Assembly (NCBI GenBank): GCA_903921135.1
Contig: CAIXOY010000270.1
Span: 1-11,151, forward strand
Direction of reading: 5' to 3'
DNA length: 11,151 nucleotides
From: an uncultured Gammaproteobacteria bacterium
Lineage (GTDB): Bacteria > Pseudomonadota > Gammaproteobacteria > Pseudomonadales > UBA5518
How positions within the stretch are numbered: the first letter of the stretch is position 1; each line of letters starts with the position of its first letter. The notes below the pieces were generated by a model that was not told the origin of the DNA, ran no database searches, and saw nothing but the letters and a program-made list of their open reading frames with translations. The translations under genes and the position numbers were made by a program. Shown here piece by piece: positions 1 through 7,005 of this stretch.

Positions 1-329
1 ACAACGCCTCCGTGCTCGGCTGGCGTGCGCAGCCCGAGCAGTGCCACTACGCCGCCGCCAAGGCGGGCGTGATGGCGCTCACGCGCTGCGCCGCCATGGA
101 AGCCGCCCCGCACGGCGTGCGCATCAATGCCGTCTCGCCCTCGCTCGCCATGCACGAGTTCCTGAAGAAGACCACGCCGGTGGATCTGCTTGCAGCGCTC
201 GAGGCCAAGGAAGCCTTCGGTCGCGCCGCCGAGGTGTGGGAGATCGCGAACGTGATGGTCTTTCTCGCCAGCGATTACGCGAGCTACATGACCGGTGAAA
301 TCATCTCGGTGAGCAGCCAGCACGCCTGA
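1..329 (+). CDS. Short-chain dehydrogenase/reductase (SDR), C-terminal part, 5' end outside window
   Basis: The reading frame is open from base 3 and gives 108 C-terminal residues; the Rossmann nucleotide-binding half lies off the left edge. The catalytic YxxxK motif is visible as HYAAAKAG, with Tyr at bases 48-50 and Lys at 60-62. It is followed by the usual SDR stretches: GVRINAVSPS (substrate and cofactor loop), then FLASDYASYMTGEIISV (C-terminal strand and subunit interface). SDRs reduce or oxidise alcohol/ketone pairs with NAD(P)H in the cytoplasm. The wording around the active site (LGWRAQ...HYAAAKAGVMALTRC) and the VSSQHA tail resemble, from memory, SDRs of steroid C/D-ring degradation (IpdF-like). 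That subfamily call is weak without alignment. The kinase gene begins 91 bases downstream on the same strand. SDR family is certain; substrate is unknown. Confidence 0.93.
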   Translation, partial: NASVLGWRAQPEQCHYAAAKAGVMALTRCAAMEAAPHGVRINAVSPSLAMHEFLKKTTPVDLLAALEAKEAFGRAAEVWEIANVMVFLASDYASYMTGEIISVSSQHA

Positions 330-420
330 GGGTCGGCCGGTGGCGGGTGGCGGGGGAGGCACTACACTTCCCTGCGCCGCTCGCCATGCCACAACCCCGA
401 AGAACGACACGCGCCGCACG
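330..420. other. Short intergenic gap between SDR and kinase gene
   Basis: This 91-base GC-rich gap separates the SDR stop from the chosen kinase start. The only -10-like hexamer I see is TACACT at 363-368, with no convincing -35 box before it. There is no stem-loop followed by a T run, so no intrinsic terminator for the SDR. Just before the ATG at 421 there is no strong Shine-Dalgarno; GAAGAA near 400 lies too far upstream. The kinase could have its own weak promoter here or be read through from the SDR. Confidence 0.4.
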
Positions 421-3400
421 ATGGATGCCCCCACGCCCACGCCTCCGCCCGCATCCGCGCTGCGCACGCCGGGATCCACCCGCGGCTGGCGTCCGCGTCT
501 GGGCGTGCTCACCTCGCTCGTCATCATGGGTGCGTTCGCGAGTCTGATCCTGCTGCAGATGGGCGTGGGCCGTTATCTCTACCAGCGCGGCTTCCTCGAG
601 GCCGAGCGCCGCGACATGCTTGCCCGCGCCCGTCACGCGCAGGCGCTGCTCGAGCAAGGCTTCCGGCAACTCGGCCCGGCGGCGGCCGACTACGCCCCCT
701 GGGACGACACCTGGCGCTTCGTGCAGGGCATCCAGCCCACCTTCCCCGAGGAGAACTTCCCGCTCGCGACGCTCCGGCGCTTTGGTGCCGATGTACTTCT
801 CGTGAGCGATGTGGAGGGGCGCCTGCGACTGCGCCTGGCGCTCGACGCCGCGCGTGAACACGTTGTGGAGGCCTCTGCCGCAGAGGCGGCGCTGGGCGCC
901 AAAGGCGGTCCCGCCTGGCAGGGGCGCGGCGTCGAGGACGTGACCCAGGGCTATGCCTTGCTGGGAGACCAGCCCTACCAATGGGCGACTGCTCCCATTC
1001 GCCCCACCGACCGCAGCGGTGAGCCCGTGGGCTGGTTCACCATGATGCGTCGCCTCGACGTCCAGTTCATGGCCTCGCTCGACCACACGCTCGATGCAGC
1101 CACCTCCTTCGAGGTCCTGCCGGGTACCACGCTGCGCGCTGATGTGCCGCTGCGTCCCGCCGAATTGCAGATCGATCCGCCGCAAGGCAGGACCATCGAG
1201 GGGCTTTTCCCCGTCGCGGTACAGCCTGATGGTTCCACTCTCGCCTTGCGCCTCGCGACCAAGCGGCTCTTCATCGAGCGGCTGAACCGGATCTCGTTGT
1301 GGTTCGTGGGGGTCAGTCTGCTGATCGGCGTGCTGATCACCCTGTTCGCGATCCGCTGGGTCCGTGGGCGGGTGCTCTCGCCGCTCGCGCAACTGAGCGC
1401 GGGTCTGCAGGGGCTGGGGACAGGGGCCGATCTCTCCGGCAGATTGCCCGACATCGGGCGCGCGGACGAAATCTCGGGCGTTGCCATCGCCGCCAACCGG
1501 ATGCTGGAGCGCATCGAGTCGAACCGTTCGGCGGAACTCCAGCGCGACCAGGCCGAGGCTGCCAGCCGCTCCAAGAGCGAGTTCCTGGCCCGCATGAGCC
1601 ACGAGATCCGCACCCCCATGAACGGTGTGCTTGGCATGACCGAGTTGCTGCGTGGCACGCGCCTCGATGGCCGCCAGCAGGACTACACACGGGCGATCGC
1701 GGCGTCGGCGGAATCGCTTCTGATGATCGTCAACGACATCCTCGATTTCTCGAAGATCGAGGCAGGACGCCTGCAACTCGACGAGGCGCCCTTCGATCTC
1801 GAACAGCTGATGGAGCAGTCCGCCGAATTGCTCGCCGAGCGCGCCCACTCCAAGGGCCTGGACCTGGTCTGCCGGGTTCCGCCGGGTTTGCACATGGGCT
1901 ACCGGGGGGATGCCACGCGGCTGCGTCAGGTGCTGGTCAACCTGCTCGGCAACGCCGTGAAGTTCACCGAGCGCGGCCAGGTGGTCCTGCAAGCGCGGGA
2001 GCAGCCCGGCGATGATCCGGCGCTCGGTCAGCTGCGCTTCGAGGTGCAGGACACCGGGATCGGCATACAGCCGGGCAATCTTGCGATGATCTTCGAGTCT
2101 TTCTCGCAGGAAGACGGGTCCACCACGCGCCGTTTTGGCGGCACGGGTCTGGGGCTTGCGATCGTGCGCCAGCTGGTCACGCTGATGGGTGGTGAGGTCG
2201 GGGTTGAGAGCCAGCCCGGCGAGGGCTCCATCTTCTGGTTCACGATCACTTTGCCGCGCGAGGAAGGGCTCGCACGCGAACTGCCCGGCGAGCCGCTTGC
2301 CGGACGGCGTCTGCTGGTGGTGGACGACAACGCGCTGAATCGCCAGATCCTTGCGGAGCAACTGCAGGGCTGGCAGGCAGATGTGAGCACGGCAGAGGAT
2401 GCGGCTGAGGCACTGCAGCGTTTCCGCGAGGCAACAGAGCAAGGCCGCCCCTACGAACTTGCGATCATCGACTACCACATGCCGCGCATGAACGGCATGG
2501 ATCTGGTGCGCCTGATCCGTGGCCGTCCTGATCTGCGTGATCTGCCGGTGCTGATGCTGAGTTCCATGTCGGGCGTGGACGAATCCGACAGCCTCTCGCA
2601 GGGCGTTTCGGCCTGGCTCACCAAGCCGGTGCGCCGCGCGAATCTGCACACTGCGCTGATCGGCGTGTTGTGCCGGGGCAGCACCGATGGCATCGGGGTC
2701 GCGAAGGAAACAGTCGATGAACTTCTCCCGCTCGGACTGAAAGTGCTGCTGGTGGAAGACAACCCCGTGAACCAGGCCGTGGCGCTGGGGATGCTCGAGC
2801 AGATGTCCTGCCGCGTGACCACCGCGGGCGATGGCATGGATGCGCTGCGGCGCTTCCGCAAGCAGAGCTTCGATGTGGTGCTGATGGATTGCCAGATGCC
2901 GGAGCAGGACGGTTACGAAACCACCCGCCGCATCCGCCAGATCGAAAGAGGCAACGGGCGCACGCCGACCCCCGTGGTGGCGCTCACGGCCAACGCGTTG
3001 ACGGGCGATCGGGAACGCTGCCTCGAAGCCGGCATGGATGAGTACCTCGCCAAGCCCTTCACCCGGCTGCAGTTGCGCCGGGTGATCGAAACCGCACTGA
3101 AGCTCTCCTTGGCTGCCGTACAGGCCGCACAGGCCGTCAGGACATCCGCGGGCGAGCCGGTGACCGAGCCCGTGCCGGCAGAGGCACCGGTACTCGACAC
3201 GCAGGCGCTGCTGCGGATTCGCGGCATGCAGCAGCAGGGCGGCCCGGACATCCTTGCCACGGTCATCGATCTCTACCTCGACAGCTCGCAGGCACTGATC
3301 GAAAAGATCCGCGCCGGCATCGCTGCCGGCGATACCAAATCCGTATGCGATGCCGCTCACACGCTGAAGTCGAGCAGCGCGAATCTCGGCGCACAGCGCC

Positions 3401-3549
3401 TGCCCGCCATGGCGCGGCAACTCGAGTCGATGCGGCGCGAATCGGATCTGGAACTGCTGCGCCCCCTTGCCGCTGAACTCATCCTCGAGCACGAGCGCGT
3501 GGTCGAGGCATTGCGGGGGCAATTGCAGCCCGAGGAGCCCCAACCATGA
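421..3549 (+). CDS. Membrane hybrid sensor histidine kinase: CHASE4-HAMP-HisKA-HATPase-REC-REC-HPt
   Basis: This 1042-residue inner-membrane kinase carries a full phosphorelay in one chain. TM1 is at about 27-49. A periplasmic segment of about 240 residues follows, with the CHASE4 hallmark DYAPWDDTWRF at 90-100. TM2 is at about 291-314 and HAMP at about 315-365. The HisKA phosphoacceptor is His394 in FLARMSHEIRTPMNG. The ATPase shows N507 and N511 in the N box, DTGIGI at 544-549 and GGTGLGL at 573-579. REC1 has acidic D635/D636, phospho-Asp684, Ser714 and Lys735. REC2 has E779/D780, Asp823, Thr856 and Lys878. The HPt histidine is His980 in AHTLKSSSANLG. No key residue is missing. The ATG at 421 was chosen because a GTG at 340 would add 27 Gly-rich residues with no ribosome site; its own ribosome site is also weak. 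The signal sensed is unknown. The partner is almost surely the overlapping downstream regulator. Confidence 0.95.
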   Translation: MDAPTPTPPPASALRTPGSTRGWRPRLGVLTSLVIMGAFASLILLQMGVGRYLYQRGFLEAERRDMLARARHAQALLEQGFRQLGPAAADYAPWDDTWRFVQGIQPTFPEENFPLATLRRFGADVLLVSDVEGRLRLRLALDAAREHVVEASAAEAALGAKGGPAWQGRGVEDVTQGYALLGDQPYQWATAPIRPTDRSGEPVGWFTMMRRLDVQFMASLDHTLDAATSFEVLPGTTLRADVPLRPAELQIDPPQGRTIEGLFPVAVQPDGSTLALRLATKRLFIERLNRISLWFVGVSLLIGVLITLFAIRWVRGRVLSPLAQLSAGLQGLGTGADLSGRLPDIGRADEISGVAIAANRMLERIESNRSAELQRDQAEAASRSKSEFLARMSHEIRTPMNGVLGMTELLRGTRLDGRQQDYTRAIAASAESLLMIVNDILDFSKIEAGRLQLDEAPFDLEQLMEQSAELLAERAHSKGLDLVCRVPPGLHMGYRGDATRLRQVLVNLLGNAVKFTERGQVVLQAREQPGDDPALGQLRFEVQDTGIGIQPGNLAMIFESFSQEDGSTTRRFGGTGLGLAIVRQLVTLMGGEVGVESQPGEGSIFWFTITLPREEGLARELPGEPLAGRRLLVVDDNALNRQILAEQLQGWQADVSTAEDAAEALQRFREATEQGRPYELAIIDYHMPRMNGMDLVRLIRGRPDLRDLPVLMLSSMSGVDESDSLSQGVSAWLTKPVRRANLHTALIGVLCRGSTDGIGVAKETVDELLPLGLKVLLVEDNPVNQAVALGMLEQMSCRVTTAGDGMDALRRFRKQSFDVVLMDCQMPEQDGYETTRRIRQIERGNGRTPTPVVALTANALTGDRERCLEAGMDEYLAKPFTRLQLRRVIETALKLSLAAVQAAQAVRTSAGEPVTEPVPAEAPVLDTQALLRIRGMQQQGGPDILATVIDLYLDSSQALIEKIRAGIAAGDTKSVCDAAHTLKSSSANLGAQRLPAMARQLESMRRESDLELLRPLAAELILEHERVVEALRGQLQPEEPQP

Positions 3550-5663
3550 GCGATGCCGTGCCACAGCAGATCCTTGTGGTCGACGACGACCCGACCGCGC
3601 GCATCCTCATGCAGGCCTCGCTGCAGCAGGCAGGTTTTGTCGTGCAAGTGGCCGCCGACGCGCAGGAAGCCTTGCAGCTCTTCCATGGCGCCAGCTTCGA
3701 TCTGGTGATGTCGGATGTCGAGATGCCTGGCATGGACGGCTTCGAGCTCTGCGCGCGCTTGCGTGCCGAGAGTGATGTGCCGGTGCCCGTGGTCATGGTG
3801 ACGGGCATGGACGATCTCGCGTCCATCGACCGCGCCTTCGAGGTGGGCGCCACGGATTTCCTGCCGAAGCCGATCAACTGGTCGCTGCTGGGGCACCGCG
3901 TGCGCTACATCCTGCGCGCCTCTGCCGCAATGTCGGAGCTGCGGCGCGCCAACGCCAGCAACCGCGCGATCCTGGACGCCATCCCTGACCTGCTTTTCGA
4001 GATGGATCTCGACGGGCTTTACCTCGAATTCCACTCGGCAGAGCCCATGCCCGTCGCCTGGACGCCGGAGCACGTCGTCGGACGCCGCGTGAGCGATGTG
4101 CTGCCCGGGCCGGCGGCTGCCGCCGTCATGGGTGCCTTGCGCAGCGCCGCCACCACGGGGCGCGTTCACGGCGTGCAGTACGAGATACCGGTGCCAAAGG
4201 GTTCGCGCTGGTTCGAACTCTCGGCCGCGCGCAAGGAAGGCGATCCCGGGCAGACGCCGCGGTTCGTCGTGCTTGCACGCGACATCACCGAGCGCAAGAG
4301 CGCGGAGCGCCAGATCGAGGAACTTGCCTACGTCGACACGCTGACGGGGCTGCCGAACCGGCTCTCCTTCCTGCAGCGTCTGGAGCGCGAGATCGTGCGT
4401 GCGGGCTTCCTCGGTAACCGCCTTGCCGTGCTGTTCCTCGACATGGACGGCTTCAAGAACATCAACGATACCCTCGGCCATACCGTGGGGGATCTGGCGC
4501 TGCAGACCATCGGCACGCGGCTGCGCGAGGGCGTGCGTCCCACCGACGTGGTGTCGCGGCTCTCGAACGACGAGCCGGAACTCCGGCTCGCGCGGCTCGG
4601 TGGCGACGAGTTCACGGTGCTGGTGCCGCGCGTGAGCAGCAGCGAGGCGGTGATGCAACTCGCCGAGCGCATCCGCGACCTCATGACGCGCCCCTTCGTG
4701 CTCGAGGGCCGCGAGGTGGTGCTCACCACGAGCATCGGCATCGCCCTGTATCCCGAGGACGGCAACAGCGCCGATGCGCTGCTGAAGCACGCCGACACGG
4801 CGATGTACCACGCCAAGGAAGAGGGGCGGGACAACTGCAAGTTCTACAACGTCTCGCTCACGCAGCGTGCGACGCAGCAGCTGAACCTCGCGAGCAACCT
4901 GCGGCTCGCGCTGGAGCGTGGCGAGTTCCGTCTGGCCTACCAGCCGCAGCTCGATGTGGCGAGCGGCACCATCCGTTCGGTGGAGGCGCTGATCCGCTGG
5001 ACGCACCCCGAGCACGGTGTGATTTCCCCGATGGATTTCGTTCCCGCCGCGGAGCGCAGCGGCCTGATCGTGGGCATCGGCGAGTGGGTGCTGCGCACGG
5101 CGTGTGCCGATGCGGTGCGCTGGCGGGACGCGGGACACCCGCTGCGCGTGGGCGTGAACCTGTCGGCACGACAACTGCGCAATGCGGGCATTCTCGAGAG
5201 CGTGCGCGATCTCATGGCCGCCGGTATCGCGCCGGAGCTGCTCGAACTCGAAGTCACCGAGAGCGTGCTGATGGAAGACAGCCACGCCACGCTCACGCTG
5301 CTGCGGGAGTTGCGCGCCACGGGTGTCTCACTGTCGCTCGATGACTTCGGTACCGGCTATTCCTCGATGAGTTACCTGCGGCAGTTGCCGATCCACCGCA
5401 TCAAGATCGACCAGAGCTTCGTGCAGGGCCTGCCGGGGGATGCCGAAAGCCTGGTGATCGTGCGCGCGATCGTCGGCCTCGCGCGGAGCTTCGGTTTCGG
5501 TCTCACGGCCGAGGGCGTGGAGACGCTGGAGCAGGCGCGGCTGCTGCGCGAGCTCGGTTGCGATTCCATGCAGGGCTACTACTTCAGCCGCCCCGTGCCG
5601 GCCGAGGAGATTCCCGGCCTGCTCGCGCAGCGCTGGCCGCAGATCCTCGAGCCCGCAGGCTGA
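3546..5663 (+). CDS. Response regulator with REC-PAS-GGDEF-EAL; dual cyclic di-GMP cyclase/phosphodiesterase
   Basis: This 705-residue cytoplasmic protein has four domains. REC (about 8-125) has acidic D13-D15, phospho-Asp57, Thr86 and Lys108. PAS spans about 134-250 and ends in the typical DITERKSAERQIEELAYVD linker. GGDEF (about 260-435) has LFLDMDGFKNINDTLGH at the metal and base site and an intact GGDEF at 352-356. EAL (about 445-700) has the signature Glu480 and the expected catalytic set N538, E569, E572, D599, D600, K620, E656, E659 and Q676. Both making and breaking of c-di-GMP are therefore possible. A 12-residue insertion (340-351) separates RPTD (331-334), the likely product-inhibition site, from GGDEF. 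Its ATG overlaps the kinase stop as ATGA, implying translational coupling and equal dosage. The kinase HPt presumably phosphorylates Asp57 and sets the balance between the two activities. Which activity dominates cannot be told from sequence. Confidence 0.96.
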   Translation: MSDAVPQQILVVDDDPTARILMQASLQQAGFVVQVAADAQEALQLFHGASFDLVMSDVEMPGMDGFELCARLRAESDVPVPVVMVTGMDDLASIDRAFEVGATDFLPKPINWSLLGHRVRYILRASAAMSELRRANASNRAILDAIPDLLFEMDLDGLYLEFHSAEPMPVAWTPEHVVGRRVSDVLPGPAAAAVMGALRSAATTGRVHGVQYEIPVPKGSRWFELSAARKEGDPGQTPRFVVLARDITERKSAERQIEELAYVDTLTGLPNRLSFLQRLEREIVRAGFLGNRLAVLFLDMDGFKNINDTLGHTVGDLALQTIGTRLREGVRPTDVVSRLSNDEPELRLARLGGDEFTVLVPRVSSSEAVMQLAERIRDLMTRPFVLEGREVVLTTSIGIALYPEDGNSADALLKHADTAMYHAKEEGRDNCKFYNVSLTQRATQQLNLASNLRLALERGEFRLAYQPQLDVASGTIRSVEALIRWTHPEHGVISPMDFVPAAERSGLIVGIGEWVLRTACADAVRWRDAGHPLRVGVNLSARQLRNAGILESVRDLMAAGIAPELLELEVTESVLMEDSHATLTLLRELRATGVSLSLDDFGTGYSSMSYLRQLPIHRIKIDQSFVQGLPGDAESLVIVRAIVGLARSFGFGLTAEGVETLEQARLLRELGCDSMQGYYFSRPVPAEEIPGLLAQRWPQILEPAG
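4555..4610 (+). repeat. Imperfect 20-base direct repeat at 36-base spacing inside the GGDEF region
   Basis: Bases 4555-4574 and 4591-4610 match at 15 of 20 positions: CGCGGCTC then CGACGAG are shared, around five unlike bases. They are exactly 36 bases (12 codons) apart. The first copy encodes RLSNDE and the second RLGGDE of the true GGDEF motif. The spacing equals the length of the in-frame insertion in the protein, which would fit an old tandem duplication. The remaining 16 bases of each 36-base unit do not match (about 4 of 16), so chance from GC-biased codons is not excluded. Confidence 0.45.
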
Positions 5664-5666
5664 TCC

Positions 5667-6878
5667 TCACCACGCCGCCGGCGCCACGCGCCGCACCACC
5701 ACACCGAAGGCGAACACGCCCGCCAGCGTCACGCCCGCGGCGATGACGAAGGCCCACAGGAACTCGCCGGTGCTCTCCACCACGAAACCGGTGACCAGAG
5801 GGGCCAGCACGCCCGCGAAGTTCGCGCAGAGGTTCTGCACACCCATCCACTGACCGGCTGCGCGCGGCCCGCCGATCGTCTGCGAGATCGCGCCGAGCGG
5901 CGCGCTCTGCATGCCGAAGAACACACCCGCCACCAGAATGAGCCCGATGGAGAGCTGCGGCCCGGCAAAGGCGCAGCCCGCCATTGCCGCGGCGGCGCCG
6001 CCCAAGCCGAGGTTCATGATCCCCTTCAGTACGCGGTCGGGGCTGTGGCCGCGCGCGATCAGCCGGTCGCAGAGCCAGCCCGTCAGGGGTGCGGCCACGG
6101 CCTGCAGCGCGTAGACGCAGGCCCCCACCACCGCCATCTGTGCCATGTCGAGACCGTGCTCGCGCACCAGCAACAGCGGCAGCCAGGTGAGCGTGAAGTA
6201 GTAGGCGTAGTTGCCGCAGAAGTGCCCGAGGCTCGTGCCCCAGAGCGAACGTTCGGCAAGCAGTCGCGACCAGCGCACGGGTACCACTGCCTCGCCCGTC
6301 GCCGCCGTGGCACCTCCGCGCGTGGCGATGTGCCAGGGCCACAGCCACACGAGCGAGAGCACACCGAAAAGCAGGAAAGCCGGCCGCCAGCCGTGCTCCG
6401 CCATCAGCAGTCCGCCACCGAGCGTGCCCACCAGAGGCCCCAGTGCCTGCCCCGTGGCCACGATGCCGTTGGCGCGTCCGCGCTCGTGTACGGCTGCGTG
6501 CTGGCCGAGGAATTTGTGGTTGCACGGGTAGAACACGCTCTCGCCGATCCCGAGCAGCACGCGCAGGCCGAGCAGCATCCAGAAGCCGTTGGCAAAACCT
6601 GTGAGCAGCGTGGCGAGGCCCCATAACGCGAGCCCACCACCGAGCACGAGACGCACATCGAAGCGCTGCGCGAGCCAGCCGGCCAGAGGCTGCAGCGGTG
6701 CGTAGGACCAGAAGAACGCCGAGAAAAGAATGCCCATCTGCGCGGGCGTGAGCGCGAGTTCCTCCTGCACCAGGGGCGCCGCGATCGAGAGCGCGCCGCG
6801 GTCGAAGTAATTCAGGAACACCGCAGCGGCGAGCAGCAGCACCACGCGCATCTGCAGGGTCGAAGTCGGTGCTTGCAT
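5667..6878 (-). CDS. MFS transporter, anion:cation symporter (ACS)-like family, 12 TM
   Basis: This 403-residue, strongly hydrophobic protein is typical in length for a 12-helix major facilitator. TM1 ends in LNYFDRGALSIAAPLV (N23, Y24, D26, R27), the opening characteristic of ACS-type carriers, which import organic anions such as hexuronates, aldarates and aromatic acids with protons. The loop after TM2 has a motif-A-like GWLAQRFDVR at 67-76. TM4-TM5 has GIGESVFYPCNHKF and ERGRANGIVATGQALGP, where ACS members carry GEA...P.N and ERG.A.G. A polar loop at about 185-205 separates the two six-helix halves. The ATG at 6876-6878 has GGAAG seven bases upstream on the minus strand. The gene diverges from the ureohydrolase operon across 127 bases and probably imports its substrate or product. 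Its stop lies 3 bases from the stop of the convergent c-di-GMP gene. Family is well supported; substrate is unknown. Confidence 0.93.
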   Translation of the reverse strand: MQAPTSTLQMRVVLLLAAAVFLNYFDRGALSIAAPLVQEELALTPAQMGILFSAFFWSYAPLQPLAGWLAQRFDVRLVLGGGLALWGLATLLTGFANGFWMLLGLRVLLGIGESVFYPCNHKFLGQHAAVHERGRANGIVATGQALGPLVGTLGGGLLMAEHGWRPAFLLFGVLSLVWLWPWHIATRGGATAATGEAVVPVRWSRLLAERSLWGTSLGHFCGNYAYYFTLTWLPLLLVREHGLDMAQMAVVGACVYALQAVAAPLTGWLCDRLIARGHSPDRVLKGIMNLGLGGAAAAMAGCAFAGPQLSIGLILVAGVFFGMQSAPLGAISQTIGGPRAAGQWMGVQNLCANFAGVLAPLVTGFVVESTGEFLWAFVIAAGVTLAGVFAFGVVVRRVAPAAW

Positions 6879-6941
6879 GCAAAGGCTTCCGCAGGAGGTG
6901 CGGGCATCCTACACGCAGGAGTCCTCATCCCGACGGACGGG

Positions 6942-6969
6942 TTCAGGGCGGGCGTCGAGGGGATATGAT
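6942..6969 (+). promoter_or_regulatory. Candidate sigma-70 promoter for the ureohydrolase operon
   Basis: The -10 hexamer TATGAT at 6964-6969 matches the consensus at five of six positions and stands out as AT-rich in a GC-rich region. A weak -35-like TTCAGG lies at 6942-6947 with 16 bases between. Transcription would begin near 6976 and leave a leader of about 30 bases before the ATG at 7006, with the ribosome site inside it. The poor -35 suggests low basal activity or an activator. Confidence 0.35.
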
Positions 6970-6994
6970 GGCCGCCGTGCCAAACCGGATTCGC

Positions 6995-6999
6995 GGAGG
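6995..6999 (+). promoter_or_regulatory. Shine-Dalgarno GGAGG fixing the ureohydrolase start
   Basis: GGAGG lies six bases before the ATG at 7006, the best spacing for any start in this frame. It selects 7006 over the in-frame ATG at 6877, which would put about 43 non-conserved residues in front of a clear signal peptide. Confidence 0.75.
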
Positions 7000-7005
7000 C
7001 CGTTC

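Larger units (their letters stand above)
6879..7005. promoter_or_regulatory. Divergent control region between MFS transporter and ureohydrolase operon
   Basis: These 127 bases must hold the start signals for both flanking transcription units. The plus-strand side has a fair -10 box and a strong ribosome site (listed separately). On the minus strand the best -10-like hexamer is TAGGAT (complement of 6906-6911), without a recognisable -35. A perfect 10-base palindrome, TTGCATGCAA (6873-6882), straddles the transporter start codon. A small interrupted one, AGGAGTCCT, is at 6917-6925. Neither is long enough to call an operator. No regulator gene lies next to the region. Confidence 0.4.

Noticed and set aside
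340..420. An N-terminal extension of the kinase from GTG 340
   Set aside because: It adds a Gly-rich non-conserved stretch, has no ribosome site, and would start 11 bases after the SDR stop. The ATG at 421 places TM1 normally.
301..3564. A 1087-codon open frame on the minus strand covering the whole kinase gene
   Set aside because: It is antisense to a gene with complete kinase motifs. Its translation is rich in His, Arg, Gln and Ala with no domain pattern, as expected from the reverse complement of GC-biased codons.
3357..5285. A 642-codon minus-strand frame opposite the GGDEF-EAL gene
   Set aside because: Same shadow effect: low-complexity His/Arg/Ala/Gly composition and no recognisable fold, while the plus strand is clearly coding.
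5679..5693. A six-base-pair GC stem with a CAC loop as a terminator between the convergent genes
   Set aside because: There is no T run on either strand, and such stems are common by chance at this GC content.
5584..6882. A second minus-strand frame of 432 codons overlapping the MFS transporter
   Set aside because: It is rich in Arg and Ala with no membrane segments. The 403-residue frame beside it has twelve hydrophobic helices and ACS motifs.
6873..6882. The perfect palindrome TTGCATGCAA as an operator
   Set aside because: Ten-base palindromes are expected about ten times in a sequence of this length. It has no second copy nearby and extends no further, so location alone is not enough.
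6877..7005. An upstream ATG for the ureohydrolase at 6877
   Set aside because: It would bury the signal peptide behind 43 residues, overlap the transporter start and ignore the strong GGAGG before 7006.
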